From Brevundimonas bullata (GTDB lineage: Bacteria > Pseudomonadota > Alphaproteobacteria > Caulobacterales > Caulobacteraceae): 64,000 bases of DNA. Position numbers and translations under genes: made by a program. The stretch covers positions 1 through 64,000 of the forward strand of contig NZ_JACHLM010000008.1 of NCBI RefSeq assembly GCF_014207965.1, in the 5' to 3' direction. Under the pieces are notes generated by a model. That model did not search any database. It was given only the letters and a program-made list of their open reading frames with translations, and was not told the origin of the DNA. Each line of letters starts with the position of its first letter. The stretch's first letter is position 1. Below, piece after piece: positions 18,150 to 27,015 of the stretch.

Positions 18150-20243
18150 ATGCCGGACCCGGCTGAAACACCCGCCCTGGACACCCGCGGCTACGCCGTC
18201 CGGGACCCCTATTTCGGCGCGCCCTACATCGACCGCGACGAATGGCGCGAGGCGCCCTATCCCCATCGCAACATCCATGGCGGCTTCGAGAACACCGACA
18301 CCCGCTTCACCTTCTACTTCCCCGCCGAGGAGGAATGGGGAGGTCGGATGTATCATCCGCTCGAAGGCGCCCACGCCGGCCATGAAGAAGCCTTCGCCGG
18401 CGCGATGGGCGCCCTGCTCGGCGGCCTCGACATGATGGTCAAGCTCGGCGGCTACATGGTCGAATCCAACTCGGGCCACATCGGCGACGACGTCGATCCC
18501 CGCGCCGGGATCGATCCCGGGCTCTACGGCTATCGCGCCAGCGTCGAGAGCGCGCGCTTTTCCAAATACGTCTGCCGCCAGGTCTTCGGCCGCGAGCCCG
18601 ACTACAGCTATGTCTGGGGCGGCAGCGGCGGAGGGCGCCGCTCGCCCCTCTGCCTCGAGTACGGCGACGGCGTCTACGACGGCGCCCTGCCCTTCATGGG
18701 CGGCGGCAATGTGGAGCCGCACGGCACCAATTCGCGCGTCCGCAGCGAACAGCCCTTCTCGTTTGGAAGCATGTTCAACGTCCAGCGCCTCTTGCGCGGC
18801 GACAAGCTGGACGGGGTCATCGACGCCATGGCGCCCGGAGGCAGCGGCGACCCCTTTGTCGGCCTCTCCCAGCACGAGCGCGAGGAACTGGCCAACCTCT
18901 ACCGCCTCGGCTACCCGCGCGGCGACGAGTTCATGATCGCCAAGCCCATGGGCCAGATCTGGCTCTGGTGCTCGATCGCCGGCATGCTTCTGGAAGAGGA
19001 CGCCGACTATTTCGCACGCTTCTGGGACACGCCCGGCTATGTGGGGCACGACCGCCCGGAGGTGGTGGCGGAAGACCTCATCGACGTCGACTTGCCGATC
19101 AGCCGGATCATCACGGCCCAGGACCTGATGGGCGAAGAATTCAGCGCGCCCGAATACGCCGATGCAAAGGCCATGATCCTGCTGATGGCGTCGAGTTCCG
19201 GGGCCTGGGACCTGCCGGTGGCGATCGAGGTCAAGGGCCTCAAGGGCGGCTACAGCACCGGCTGCGGCGTCCTGATCCAGAGCGGCGACGCGGCGGGCCG
19301 CCAACTGTTCTGCACCCGCGCCGTCGGCGACATCTGGTTCTGCGACGGCCGCGCCGACGCCAATATCCTGCGCTTTCGCGGGGTCGAGGTCGGCGACAGG
19401 GTCCGCCTCGACAACCACGCCTTCCTGGCCTTCTGCTATGCCTACCGGCACCATATTTCGGACGACCCGCTGAACGACTTCCTTCGCGTCGACGGCCGCC
19501 CCGTCTATCCGCAGCACGGCGTGCCGGCCCAGTCGCCCCTCATGGGCGTGCCCTACTCCGGCCAGTATTCTGGCAGGCTGCTCTGGATCCACCACACCCA
19601 CGACGCCTCGCTGTGGCCGCCCCAGGGCGTGATCTACAAACGCGCGGTCGAGAACGCCCAGGGACCGGAGGCGGCCCGGGAGAAGTTCCGCCTGCAATGG
19701 ACGCAGAACGCCGAACACGTTCCGCCCATGCTCCTGCCCAGCTGCGCCGAACGCGCCACCTCGACCTGGCTGATCAACTACATGCCGATCATAGAACAGG
19801 GCCTGGTCGATCTCGCAGCCTGGGTCGAACAGGGCGTCCCGCCGGCCGAGACCGCCTATGTGTTCGCCGACGGCAAGGTCAGCCTGCCGTCTTCAGCCAA
19901 GGCGCGCGGCGGCGTCCAGCCGGTCGTCGCGGTCACCGTCGACGGCGCTGTCCGCTTCGACGCCAAGGTCGGCCAGCCGGTGACCTTCACCGCGCAGGCC
20001 GAGGCGCCTGAAGGCGCCGGAACCTTCACCCAGGCCCAATGGGACCTGGACGCCACAGGCGCCTTCGCCCTCGAAGCGGAGGTCCCGCCCGGACAGACCG
20101 AACTGACCCTCAGGACCACGACCCGCTTCGACCGGCCGGGCGTCTATTTCGTCACCTGCCGCGTGCGCCTGAACCGCCAGGGCGATCCGACGGCGCGGCG
20201 TCAGCTCGAGAATCTGGCGTCGGCCCGGGTCGTCGTCGCCTGA
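18150..20243 (+). CDS. Large uncharacterised alpha/beta-hydrolase-like protein with C-terminal beta-sandwich domain
   Basis: This 697-residue protein has no clear signal peptide. A GxSxG nucleophile elbow appears at WGGSGGGRR (Ser159), in the same local setting (YVWGGSGGG...YDGALPFMGGG) as the tannase elbow of the next gene (SGCSGGG...YDGVLLGAPGG), so a distant tannase-like hydrolase fold is likely for about residues 90-560. The last roughly 110 residues (VTFTAQAEAPEGAG to the end) resemble a PKD/Ig-like beta-sandwich. The Cys next to Ser that is typical of tannases is absent. The function is unknown; an esterase acting on an imported ester is my best guess. The start has AGGA eight bases upstream. 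Confidence 0.7.
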   Translation: MPDPAETPALDTRGYAVRDPYFGAPYIDRDEWREAPYPHRNIHGGFENTDTRFTFYFPAEEEWGGRMYHPLEGAHAGHEEAFAGAMGALLGGLDMMVKLGGYMVESNSGHIGDDVDPRAGIDPGLYGYRASVESARFSKYVCRQVFGREPDYSYVWGGSGGGRRSPLCLEYGDGVYDGALPFMGGGNVEPHGTNSRVRSEQPFSFGSMFNVQRLLRGDKLDGVIDAMAPGGSGDPFVGLSQHEREELANLYRLGYPRGDEFMIAKPMGQIWLWCSIAGMLLEEDADYFARFWDTPGYVGHDRPEVVAEDLIDVDLPISRIITAQDLMGEEFSAPEYADAKAMILLMASSSGAWDLPVAIEVKGLKGGYSTGCGVLIQSGDAAGRQLFCTRAVGDIWFCDGRADANILRFRGVEVGDRVRLDNHAFLAFCYAYRHHISDDPLNDFLRVDGRPVYPQHGVPAQSPLMGVPYSGQYSGRLLWIHHTHDASLWPPQGVIYKRAVENAQGPEAAREKFRLQWTQNAEHVPPMLLPSCAERATSTWLINYMPIIEQGLVDLAAWVEQGVPPAETAYVFADGKVSLPSSAKARGGVQPVVAVTVDGAVRFDAKVGQPVTFTAQAEAPEGAGTFTQAQWDLDATGAFALEAEVPPGQTELTLRTTTRFDRPGVYFVTCRVRLNRQGDPTARRQLENLASARVVVA

Positions 20244-20331
20244 TCGCAGGCCGGCGCGTCATCGACCCGCCGCCCGCATCCGCCCCGACCGCCGGGACGG
20301 CCCGAACCACAACACCCAAGGGAGGACTAGC

Positions 20332-21987
20332 GTGACCTTATCTGTGAAATCCAGGCTTCTCGTCTGCGGCGCCGCCGCGGGAGCCGCCGTCCTGTTTCAT
20401 GGCTCCGCCGCCTCGGCGGGGACCTGCGAAACCGCGGCCATCCAGGCCGCAGCGCCGGCCGACACTGTGATCACCTCGGCGACCCCGACGGCGGCCCCCG
20501 TGCCGCACTGCCGCGTCGAGGGCTATGTCGTCACCGACAACCCGGGCCCCAACAAGGTCAATTTCCGGCTCCAGCTGCCGGATGAGAACTGGCGCAACCG
20601 CTACTACTTCATCGGCATGGGCGGCGCGGCGGGCTACGTCCCTTCGGACTCCCAGATCCCCGCCGGCAATCCGCTCGTCCAGGGCTTCGCCGTCGCCGGG
20701 ACCGACACCGGCCATACCGGCCACATCCTCGACTGGAGTTTCCTGTCCGATCCCGCCCAGGCGCGCGACCATATCGACCGGGGCGCCCACGTCACTGCGG
20801 TGGCGACCCAGCAGATCACGCGCGCCTACTATGGCGGCGCGCTGTTCTATCGCTACACCTCGGGCTGCTCCGGCGGCGGGCGCATGTCGACCGAAGCCAT
20901 CGAACGCCACCCCGAAGACTATGACGGCGTCCTGCTCGGCGCCCCTGGCGGACGCAGCTCGGCGACCATGCTCGCCTTCATCAACGCCGCTCAGCAGATG
21001 GCGCGCGAGCCGGGGTCCTGGGTCTCGCCCGCCAAGTTCGTCATGCTCGACGCCAAGGTCACCGCCGCCTGCGACGAAATCGACGGCGCCAAGGACGACA
21101 TCATCCAGGACCATACCAAGTGCAGCTTCGACTTCGACGCCTTGGCCTGCCAGGACGGCGATCGTCCCGACTGCCTGACCCAGCCTGAGCTCAAGAGCAT
21201 CAAGGCCATCGTCGCCGGTCCGCGCAGCCCCTCCGGCCTCATCAAGGTCGGCTTCCCCATCTCCAACATGAGTGTGTGGGCCGGATTCATGGGTCAGGTC
21301 CCCCCGCCCTGGTCCGACGCGGCCACGGTGGAGAACATGGCCCGCTCCTCGCCTGGCTATGTGATCGGCAGCTCGCTGGCCAAGGTGCTGTTCGGCCCCG
21401 ACTTCGACGTGATGACCATGGACCTGAACGACCAGGCGACCATCGACGCCTGGTGGGAAGCGACCCGCAAGCTGGATTTCGGCGCCCCCTACAGCGCCAA
21501 CCTCGCCCCCTACCGCGACCGCGGCGGCAAGGTGCTGATGTGGAACGGGGTCAGCGATCCCTGCTGCATCGATACGGAGATGGAGCAATACTACGCCGAC
21601 GCCGCCCGATCGGTCGGCGGCATGGATGACCTGCGCCAGTTCGCCAGCTTCTACCGCATCCCCGGCATGGGCCACTGCGGGTCGGGCACCGGACCCGGCG
21701 ATGCGCCGGACGTCCTGATGACCGAACTGATCAACTGGGTGGAAAAGGGCGAAGCCCCCGGTCCGGTCGTCTCGCACCGCGGCGCCGAGCGCCTGCAGCT
21801 TCTGTTCGCCGATCCTGCGACCAAGACGGTGTCGGGCGTGCTCGTGCCGCCGCCGACCGGATCCTCACGCGACTTCCTGCTCTGCCGCTACCCCGAAGTC
21901 GCGGTGTTCGATTCCGCCAAGGCCGGCGCGCCAGGCGCCGTCTACGACGCGGCGAACTGGCGCTGCAAGGCGGCCCCGCAGACCTGA
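20332..21987 (+). CDS. Secreted tannase/feruloyl esterase family hydrolase
   Basis: A GTG start follows GGGAGGA. The 551-residue product begins with a Sec signal peptide cleaved near AASAGTC. It has the tannase-family CS-D-HC arrangement: the nucleophile in SGCSGGGRMS, an Asp in NGVSDPCC, and His next to Cys in PGMGHCGSG, in which the two Cys are expected to bridge Ser and His. The family hydrolyses aromatic esters such as tannins, feruloyl esters or MHET. It lies 88 bases after the 697-residue hydrolase and is probably in the same unit. The location would be periplasm or outside the cell. Confidence 0.88.
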   Translation: MTLSVKSRLLVCGAAAGAAVLFHGSAASAGTCETAAIQAAAPADTVITSATPTAAPVPHCRVEGYVVTDNPGPNKVNFRLQLPDENWRNRYYFIGMGGAAGYVPSDSQIPAGNPLVQGFAVAGTDTGHTGHILDWSFLSDPAQARDHIDRGAHVTAVATQQITRAYYGGALFYRYTSGCSGGGRMSTEAIERHPEDYDGVLLGAPGGRSSATMLAFINAAQQMAREPGSWVSPAKFVMLDAKVTAACDEIDGAKDDIIQDHTKCSFDFDALACQDGDRPDCLTQPELKSIKAIVAGPRSPSGLIKVGFPISNMSVWAGFMGQVPPPWSDAATVENMARSSPGYVIGSSLAKVLFGPDFDVMTMDLNDQATIDAWWEATRKLDFGAPYSANLAPYRDRGGKVLMWNGVSDPCCIDTEMEQYYADAARSVGGMDDLRQFASFYRIPGMGHCGSGTGPGDAPDVLMTELINWVEKGEAPGPVVSHRGAERLQLLFADPATKTVSGVLVPPPTGSSRDFLLCRYPEVAVFDSAKAGAPGAVYDAANWRCKAAPQT

Positions 21988-21999
21988 CCGCAGCCGGCC

Positions 22000-22056
22000 C
22001 CTGAGGCGGAAACGCCGCTTTGCTCCGGCGAGGCGGCGTTCTCCGTTCCCCTCAGG
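22000..22056. terminator. Nested hairpin between convergent genes (candidate bidirectional terminator)
   Basis: Inner stem AACGCCGC (22011-22018) pairs with GCGGCGTT (22033-22040). Outer stem CCTGAGG (22000-22006) pairs with CCTCAGG (22050-22056). It lies between the tannase stop and the SDR stop. There is no T-run, so a terminator role is tentative. Confidence 0.4.
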
Positions 22057-22080
22057 CCGACCTGGCCTGCGGGGACACGG

Positions 22081-22881
22081 TCACGTCATCACGCCGGAAT
22101 GCAGCGCCAACTGGCCCCCGTCCGCATTCATGATCAGGCCGGAAACGTAGCCAGCTTCGTCCGACGCCAGGTAGGCGATGGCCTGGGCCTGCTCCTCGGC
22201 TTCGCCCATCCGTCCCAGGGGCACGCGCGCGATGCGGGCCCTGAGCCGTTCTGGATCCATCCCGCTCGCCCCGGTCGTCAAATCCGTGGCCGTGATGCCG
22301 GGACAGACGCAGTTGACGCGGATCCCGTGACGCCCCCACTCGACGGCCAGCGACCGGGTCAGGCCGACCACGCCGTGCTTGGACACGACATAGCCGATCT
22401 GGTTCGGCACCGCCGCCAGGCCGGCGATGGAGGCCACGTTGACGATCGCCCCGCGCCCGGCCGGGATCATCGCCGCCTTGGCGACTTCCCGCGACCAGTA
22501 GAACTGGGAATAGAGGTTGGTGCGCACCACCCGGTCCCAGGCGATGAAGTCCTCCGCGGGGGCCACGACCGAGATCCCGACATTGTTCACCAGGACATCG
22601 ATGCGGCCGCAGACCCGCATGACATCGGCGACCGCCTCGGCGGCGAAGGCCTCGTCGGCGGCGTCGCCCGGCAAAGCCAGAGCCCGGCCGCCTGCGGCCT
22701 CGATCCCGGAGACGGCCGCCGCCGCCAGGTCCGGGTTCAGATCGTTGAGCGCCACGAGCGCGCCCTGGCGCGCCAGCAGGAGGGCCGCGGCCCGGCCTAT
22801 CCCCCCGCCCGCGCCGGTGACGACGGCCACCCTGCCCTTGAACCTGTCGGACGCCGGGTCCGGTGAAAGCGACGGGGTCAT
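22081..22881 (-). CDS. SDR family NAD(P)-dependent oxidoreductase
   Basis: A 266-residue classical short-chain dehydrogenase. It has the TGAGGGIG cofactor loop (about 22-29), NNVG in place of NNAG, the catalytic Ser in NVASIAG and Tyr-Lys in YVVSK. The acidic residue after beta-2 (NDLNPD) suggests NAD rather than NADP. It follows the CynX-like MFS gene by 13 bases and would share its transcript. It is one of nine SDRs in the window. The alcohol or ketone substrate is not known. Confidence 0.88.
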   Translation of the reverse strand: MTPSLSPDPASDRFKGRVAVVTGAGGGIGRAAALLLARQGALVALNDLNPDLAAAAVSGIEAAGGRALALPGDAADEAFAAEAVADVMRVCGRIDVLVNNVGISVVAPAEDFIAWDRVVRTNLYSQFYWSREVAKAAMIPAGRGAIVNVASIAGLAAVPNQIGYVVSKHGVVGLTRSLAVEWGRHGIRVNCVCPGITATDLTTGASGMDPERLRARIARVPLGRMGEAEEQAQAIAYLASDEAGYVSGLIMNADGGQLALHSGVMT

Positions 22882-22894
22882 GCAAGCTCCGTGT

Positions 22895-24100
22895 CTAGCG
22901 AGGTGATGTCAGGGCGGCGGGCGCGACGACCCGATCCCGGCCTGCGATCAGGCCGGACACGACAAGGCCGAGGCCGATCACGGCCACCAATCCGGCCACG
23001 GCCTCGAACCCGCCGGTCCACTGGTGCAACAGACCGACGCCGAGCGGCGACAAGGCCGCCGGGACATAGCCGACGCCCTGGGCCATGGCGGACAGCTGCG
23101 ACGCCGTCTGGCTGTCGGCCGAGCGCAGGAGCACCAGGGTCAGGGCGAGAGAGAACAGGCCGCCCTGCGCCAGTCCCTGGACGACTGCCCAGACCCAGAC
23201 GCCCGACAGGGGCGCCAGCAACAGGCCCAGCAGCCCTCCCGTCGCCGCCAGCGACAGGACCAGGGCCAGGCCCCGCTGGTCCGGCCGCCGCGCAGCCGCC
23301 GCGGGTATAGTCAGGGAGGTGGCCAGTTGGACCAGGATCAGAACGGAGAGGACCAGGCCGGCGGTCTCGGCGTCGAGGCCCCGCTCGCGCAGGATGGGCG
23401 CCAACCACCCCAGAACACAGAAGGCCAGGGCCGACTGAAACCCCATGAAGAGGGCCACGCTCCAGGCCAGGGGGTGACGCCAAAGCCCTGGAACCGGCGC
23501 GGCCTCAGCCCGCGCGCCTGGAGCCCCGCGCCGCGCCAGAGGCAGCCAGACCAGGCAGACGACGACGACCGGCGCGGCCCACATCGCCAAGCTCATTCGC
23601 CAGCCCCCGCCCAGCGCGGTCTCGACGGGAATGGTGACCGCAGCCGCCAGGGCGGCGCCGCCGGAGATGGCCGTGACATAGGCCCCCGTCAGCCAGGCGG
23701 AGCGGGCCTGAAAATCGCGCTTCACGAGCGCTGGCAACAGCACATTGGCCGTGGCGATGGCGGCGCCGGTCAGGATCGAAAACGAAAACAGGGCCCAGAC
23801 CGGTCCGAGGGCCCGGCACGCCGTGCCCAGGGCGATCACCAAGAGCGCGCCGAACAGGCTGCGCTCCATGCCCCACCGTCGCGCCAGCCGCGGCGCAAGG
23901 GGTGCGAAAACGCCAAGACACAGAACCGGCAGGGTCGTGAGCAGGCCGACCTGCCAGGGCGCCAGACCCGTCGCCAGGGCGACCTCGGGCAGGCGCACAG
24001 AAAGACTGGCGAACACCAGCCTCAGACAGAAGGCGGATCCGACGATTCCAACCGCCAGGAGGCGTCGATCGGGCCCTCCCGCCGCGTACTGGGACATCAT
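22895..24100 (-). CDS. MFS transporter, CynX/NimT-like
   Basis: A 401-residue, 12-helix major facilitator protein. The start (FCLRLVFASLSVRLPEVALA) and the spacing of the PLAPRLARRWGMERSL loop resemble the CynX/NimT (cyanate and 2-nitroimidazole transporter) branch. Members move small anions or drugs, and the substrate here is open. It is divergent from the amidohydrolase at 24209, and a copy of the shared operator motif lies between them. It is likely co-transcribed with the SDR downstream. Confidence 0.85.
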   Translation of the reverse strand: MMSQYAAGGPDRRLLAVGIVGSAFCLRLVFASLSVRLPEVALATGLAPWQVGLLTTLPVLCLGVFAPLAPRLARRWGMERSLFGALLVIALGTACRALGPVWALFSFSILTGAAIATANVLLPALVKRDFQARSAWLTGAYVTAISGGAALAAAVTIPVETALGGGWRMSLAMWAAPVVVVCLVWLPLARRGAPGARAEAAPVPGLWRHPLAWSVALFMGFQSALAFCVLGWLAPILRERGLDAETAGLVLSVLILVQLATSLTIPAAAARRPDQRGLALVLSLAATGGLLGLLLAPLSGVWVWAVVQGLAQGGLFSLALTLVLLRSADSQTASQLSAMAQGVGYVPAALSPLGVGLLHQWTGGFEAVAGLVAVIGLGLVVSGLIAGRDRVVAPAALTSPR

Positions 24101-24160
24101 TCAGACTCTGCCCCTCCCCCGACATGCAAAAGGATATCGCCACGCGTCTTGCAAGTTGTC

Positions 24161-24176
24161 ATTCGAAAGTGAGAAT
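24161..24176. promoter_or_regulatory. Shared 16-bp operator motif (MFS / amidohydrolase divergent promoter)
   Basis: ATTCGAAAGTGAGAAT fits A-TTC-N8-GAA-T. It is 33 bases ahead of the amidohydrolase ATG and 61 from the MFS start. It is close in sequence to the sites at 18046 and 25307. Confidence 0.5.
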
Positions 24177-24208
24177 AAGATTTCAATGACAGACACGCAA
24201 GGCAGACC

Positions 24209-25237
24209 ATGCTGATCGACGTCCATGCGCACCTCTTCACCCCAGGCATGCTGAATCGGCATCCGTTCTGGGGCCCTTTCATGAAGCCGCAAGGGCTGAC
24301 GGTGGGGCATTTCTCGCTCGGCACCAAACAGCCGGCCAAGGCGGCGACCGATGCAGAGGCCGAGGCCAACCTCCTGGCGCGAATGACCCATGAGGCGCGC
24401 CTGGCCGTGATGGAACAGCGCGGCGTCGACAAGCTGGTGCTGTCCACCCCCTCCCACGCCTTCATGTACTGGGCCGGCGAATTCGGGACCGAGTACGCCC
24501 GGATCTGCAACGACGAACTCTCAGCCTTCTGCCGCGTCATGCCAGACAAGTTTGATTTCTGGGCCCACGCCAATCTCGCCGATCCGGAAGCCGCGGTGGA
24601 GGAGATCGACCGCGCCGTGCGGGTGCTGGGGGCCAAGGGGCTGTGCGTGGGCGGCACCAATTTCGACGGCATCCAGACCTATGACGAAAGACTGTTTCCG
24701 GTCTGGGCCAAGCTGGTCGAACTCGACGTGCCCATCATGGTCCACGGCTTCAACCAGTCGATCTATCTGGGCGAGCGTCATCATGAGGACCGGTTTGAAA
24801 CCACCTCCATCGTCGGCGACTGCGTCGATGAGACCCTGTTCTTCTGGTACCTGATCTGCGGCGGAGCGCTGGACGCCTTCCCGACCCTGAAGACCTACAT
24901 CACCCATGCGGGAGGCATGTCGGTGTTCCAGCTGGGCCGCCTCTCGGAGCTGAACGGGGTCATGGCGCCCGACGCCCGAAACCAGCGTCCGTTGATGGAC
25001 TACATGAAGAACTTCTACTTCGACCTGGACGTCCACCATCCGGCCCTGCGCCGCGCGGTCGCCGAGGTCGTCGGGGCCGACCAACTGGTCTACGGCACCA
25101 ATTTCGGCGGGGCCTACGACTATGGCGACCTGACCGACGGGATTGATCTGTCGGACAGCGATAGAGAGAAAATTCGCAGCGGCAACGCCATCAGACTTCT
25201 CAAGCTCGACATGAGCGCATCGCCTTCAAGTCTATGA
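24209..25237 (+). CDS. Amidohydrolase_2/ACMSD-like TIM-barrel protein
   Basis: A 342-residue protein with the metal-site HxH at His6/His8 (DVHAH), a third His at 179 (MVHGFNQS) and a fourth at 233 (ITHAGG). In this superfamily the strand-8 motif is normally G(S/T)D(Y/F)P, with the Asp acting as metal ligand and base. Here it reads YGTNFGG, giving Asn298. The paralogue at 25425 has the same change. Enzymes of this family do decarboxylations, hydrolyses or hydrations of ring-cleavage products such as ACMS and gamma-resorcylate. The two genes may form a heteromeric or sequential pair. The exact reaction is unknown. Confidence 0.82.
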   Translation: MLIDVHAHLFTPGMLNRHPFWGPFMKPQGLTVGHFSLGTKQPAKAATDAEAEANLLARMTHEARLAVMEQRGVDKLVLSTPSHAFMYWAGEFGTEYARICNDELSAFCRVMPDKFDFWAHANLADPEAAVEEIDRAVRVLGAKGLCVGGTNFDGIQTYDERLFPVWAKLVELDVPIMVHGFNQSIYLGERHHEDRFETTSIVGDCVDETLFFWYLICGGALDAFPTLKTYITHAGGMSVFQLGRLSELNGVMAPDARNQRPLMDYMKNFYFDLDVHHPALRRAVAEVVGADQLVYGTNFGGAYDYGDLTDGIDLSDSDREKIRSGNAIRLLKLDMSASPSSL

Positions 25238-25306
25238 TTTCAAAGGTAGACGGGCCGAATTTTCGCGCCGGTCGCCGCTTAAGGTTTGCTTTGACGGCCA
25301 AACGCC

Positions 25307-25322
25307 ATTCGCGATAGAGAAT
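25307..25322. promoter_or_regulatory. Shared 16-bp operator motif upstream of the second amidohydrolase
   Basis: ATTCGCGATAGAGAAT fits A-TTC-N8-GAA-T and lies 103 bases before the ATG at 25425. It implies that the second amidohydrolase has its own controlled promoter in the 187-base gap. Confidence 0.5.
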
Positions 25323-25424
25323 GACTGAACATCTTTTATCGATCCGTTCAAAAAATACCGCGCCGCCCGCGACGCGCACAATGGTTCAACGAGGCCCCAG
25401 AGGACCTCGACAGGAGGAAATCAC

Positions 25425-26501
25425 ATGCTGATCGATCTTCACGCCCACGCCCCGCTGCCCGGCTATTACAATCAGGACCCCCACTGGGGCCCCTTCTTCG
25501 AGAAACACGACGACGGCCATATCCGCCTGCGCGTGGGGGAATGGATCCTCTCCCTCGGCTCTCCGGAACGACGCGCCGCCGTCAATCGCGGCGAGACGAT
25601 GGAAGTCGCCGAATTCATGTCCAAGTGGAATGATCCGAAGCACCGCCTGGCGGGGATGGACGCCCTCGGCCAGGACGCCCAGGTCCTGTCGGTGCCCTCG
25701 CACTGCTACATGTATTGGGCCGACCCCGCCTTCGCCAACCGCTTCTCCACCAAGGTCAACGACACCCTCGCCGACTACTGCGACCGTTCGGACGGCCGGT
25801 TGATGATGTGGGCCACCGCCGCCCTCCAGGACCCCGTCAACGCCGCCAAGGAGATCCGTCGCGCCTGCACGGAACTGGGCGCCAAGGGCCTCAGCGCCGG
25901 CGGCTCCAACTTCGGCGGCATGGAGTTCGACGACCCGCGCATGGACCCGATCTGGGAGGTCCTGTGCGACCTTGACCTGCCGATGTTCGTGCACGGCTAC
26001 AACCAGTCGGTGACCTGGGGGCCGAAGGCCAACACCGACAAGTACGAGACCACGGCCATCGTCGGCATGAACTACGACGAGACCAAATGCTTCTGGTATC
26101 TGATTTGCGGCGGGGTCCTGGACCGCTTCCCCAACCTGAAGGTCTACATCACCCACGCTGGCGGCTTCGTGCCCTATCAGCTGGGCCGACTGGCGCAGAC
26201 CATCAAGAACCTCGACGTGGTCCACAACAAGAAGGATCTCGAGGAATACCTGCCGAACTTCTGGTTCGACCCCGAACTGCACGAACTGCCGATGCGCCAG
26301 GCCCTGGTGGAGGTGATCGGCGCAGACCGCCTGGTCTACGGCACCAATTTCGGCGGCTCCGACGCCATCCGCGGCGATCTGACGACCGGCCTGCGGATGT
26401 CGGCCGAAGACCTCGAGAAGGTGCGCTGGAAGAACGCCGTCGACCTGCTCCACATCGACCTCGACAAGATGGGACGCGCCAAGACGCTCGTCGCCGCCTG
26501 A
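25425..26501 (+). CDS. Amidohydrolase_2/ACMSD-like TIM-barrel protein (paralogue of the preceding gene)
   Basis: The ATG follows AGGAGG. The 358-residue product shares with the previous gene the motifs DxHAH (His6, His8), VHGYNQS (His190), FWYLICGG, ITHAGG (His244) and LVYGTNFGG (Asn308 in place of the usual Asp). The shared unusual strand-8 motif shows that they are close paralogues from a gene duplication. It leads a probable operon with the HIT-like and FAH-family genes. A role in processing an aromatic ring-cleavage product or lactone is plausible but not shown. Confidence 0.83.
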   Translation: MLIDLHAHAPLPGYYNQDPHWGPFFEKHDDGHIRLRVGEWILSLGSPERRAAVNRGETMEVAEFMSKWNDPKHRLAGMDALGQDAQVLSVPSHCYMYWADPAFANRFSTKVNDTLADYCDRSDGRLMMWATAALQDPVNAAKEIRRACTELGAKGLSAGGSNFGGMEFDDPRMDPIWEVLCDLDLPMFVHGYNQSVTWGPKANTDKYETTAIVGMNYDETKCFWYLICGGVLDRFPNLKVYITHAGGFVPYQLGRLAQTIKNLDVVHNKKDLEEYLPNFWFDPELHELPMRQALVEVIGADRLVYGTNFGGSDAIRGDLTTGLRMSAEDLEKVRWKNAVDLLHIDLDKMGRAKTLVAA

Positions 26502-26505
26502 CCCC

Positions 26506-26542
26506 GTCGGCTGACGGCGGCCCCGAGCCGTCGTCAGCCGAC
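26506..26542 (+). other. Intercistronic hairpin
   Basis: GTCGGCTGACG (26506-26516) pairs with CGTCAGCCGAC (26532-26542), an 11-bp perfect stem with a 15-base loop. It lies in the 82-base gap after the second amidohydrolase. There is no T-run, so it may be a transcript-stabilising or partial-termination element. Confidence 0.4.
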
Positions 26543-26583
26543 CCGCCCCCCTCCGCTGCTGCTTGCAACCGTCAGGACCTCCG

Positions 26584-27015
26584 ATGCCCCGCCATGCCGA
26601 CTGCAAGATCTGCACGATGCTGGAGACGGCTCCGCCCGAGAACCTGGTGCTCGACGGCGAACACTGGGGCGTGGTCGCCATGCGCGAGGCAGCCGGCGTG
26701 CTGATGGTCTTCACCCGCGACCACGACCAGGGCGTCGGCTCGATCTCGGACGCCGCCGCCGCCGGCTTCGGGCCGCTGATCAAGACCCTCTCGGCCGGCC
26801 TCTCAGCCTCCGGTTTCGAAAAGACCTCGGTGATCTCGCTCGGCGACAACGCCGTCCATACCCACTTCATGCTCGTGGGCCGCAAGCCGGCGGACGCGCC
26901 CATCTTCGACAATACGCCGCTGATGGCCCGTCTCGCCTGCAAGGAAGGCGAGCGCGCTCGCGCCGTCGCCGGGCGCCTGCGCGACGGGCTGAAGAATTCA
27001 GGACTGACCGCATGA
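26584..27015 (+). CDS. HIT-like (histidine triad) protein
   Basis: I use the ATG at 26584, seven bases after AGGA. The 143-residue protein opens with CKICTML, a short Cys-x2-Cys segment common in HIT proteins. It carries VHTHFMLVGR at about 91-100. In the HIT motif H-x-H-x-H the first two His are present (92, 94; the second is the usual nucleophile), but the third is replaced by Met96. It may therefore be a nucleotide hydrolase with altered chemistry. It is co-transcribed with the FAH gene (ATGA overlap). Its link to the catabolic genes is unclear. Confidence 0.72.
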   Translation: MPRHADCKICTMLETAPPENLVLDGEHWGVVAMREAAGVLMVFTRDHDQGVGSISDAAAAGFGPLIKTLSAGLSASGFEKTSVISLGDNAVHTHFMLVGRKPADAPIFDNTPLMARLACKEGERARAVAGRLRDGLKNSGLTA

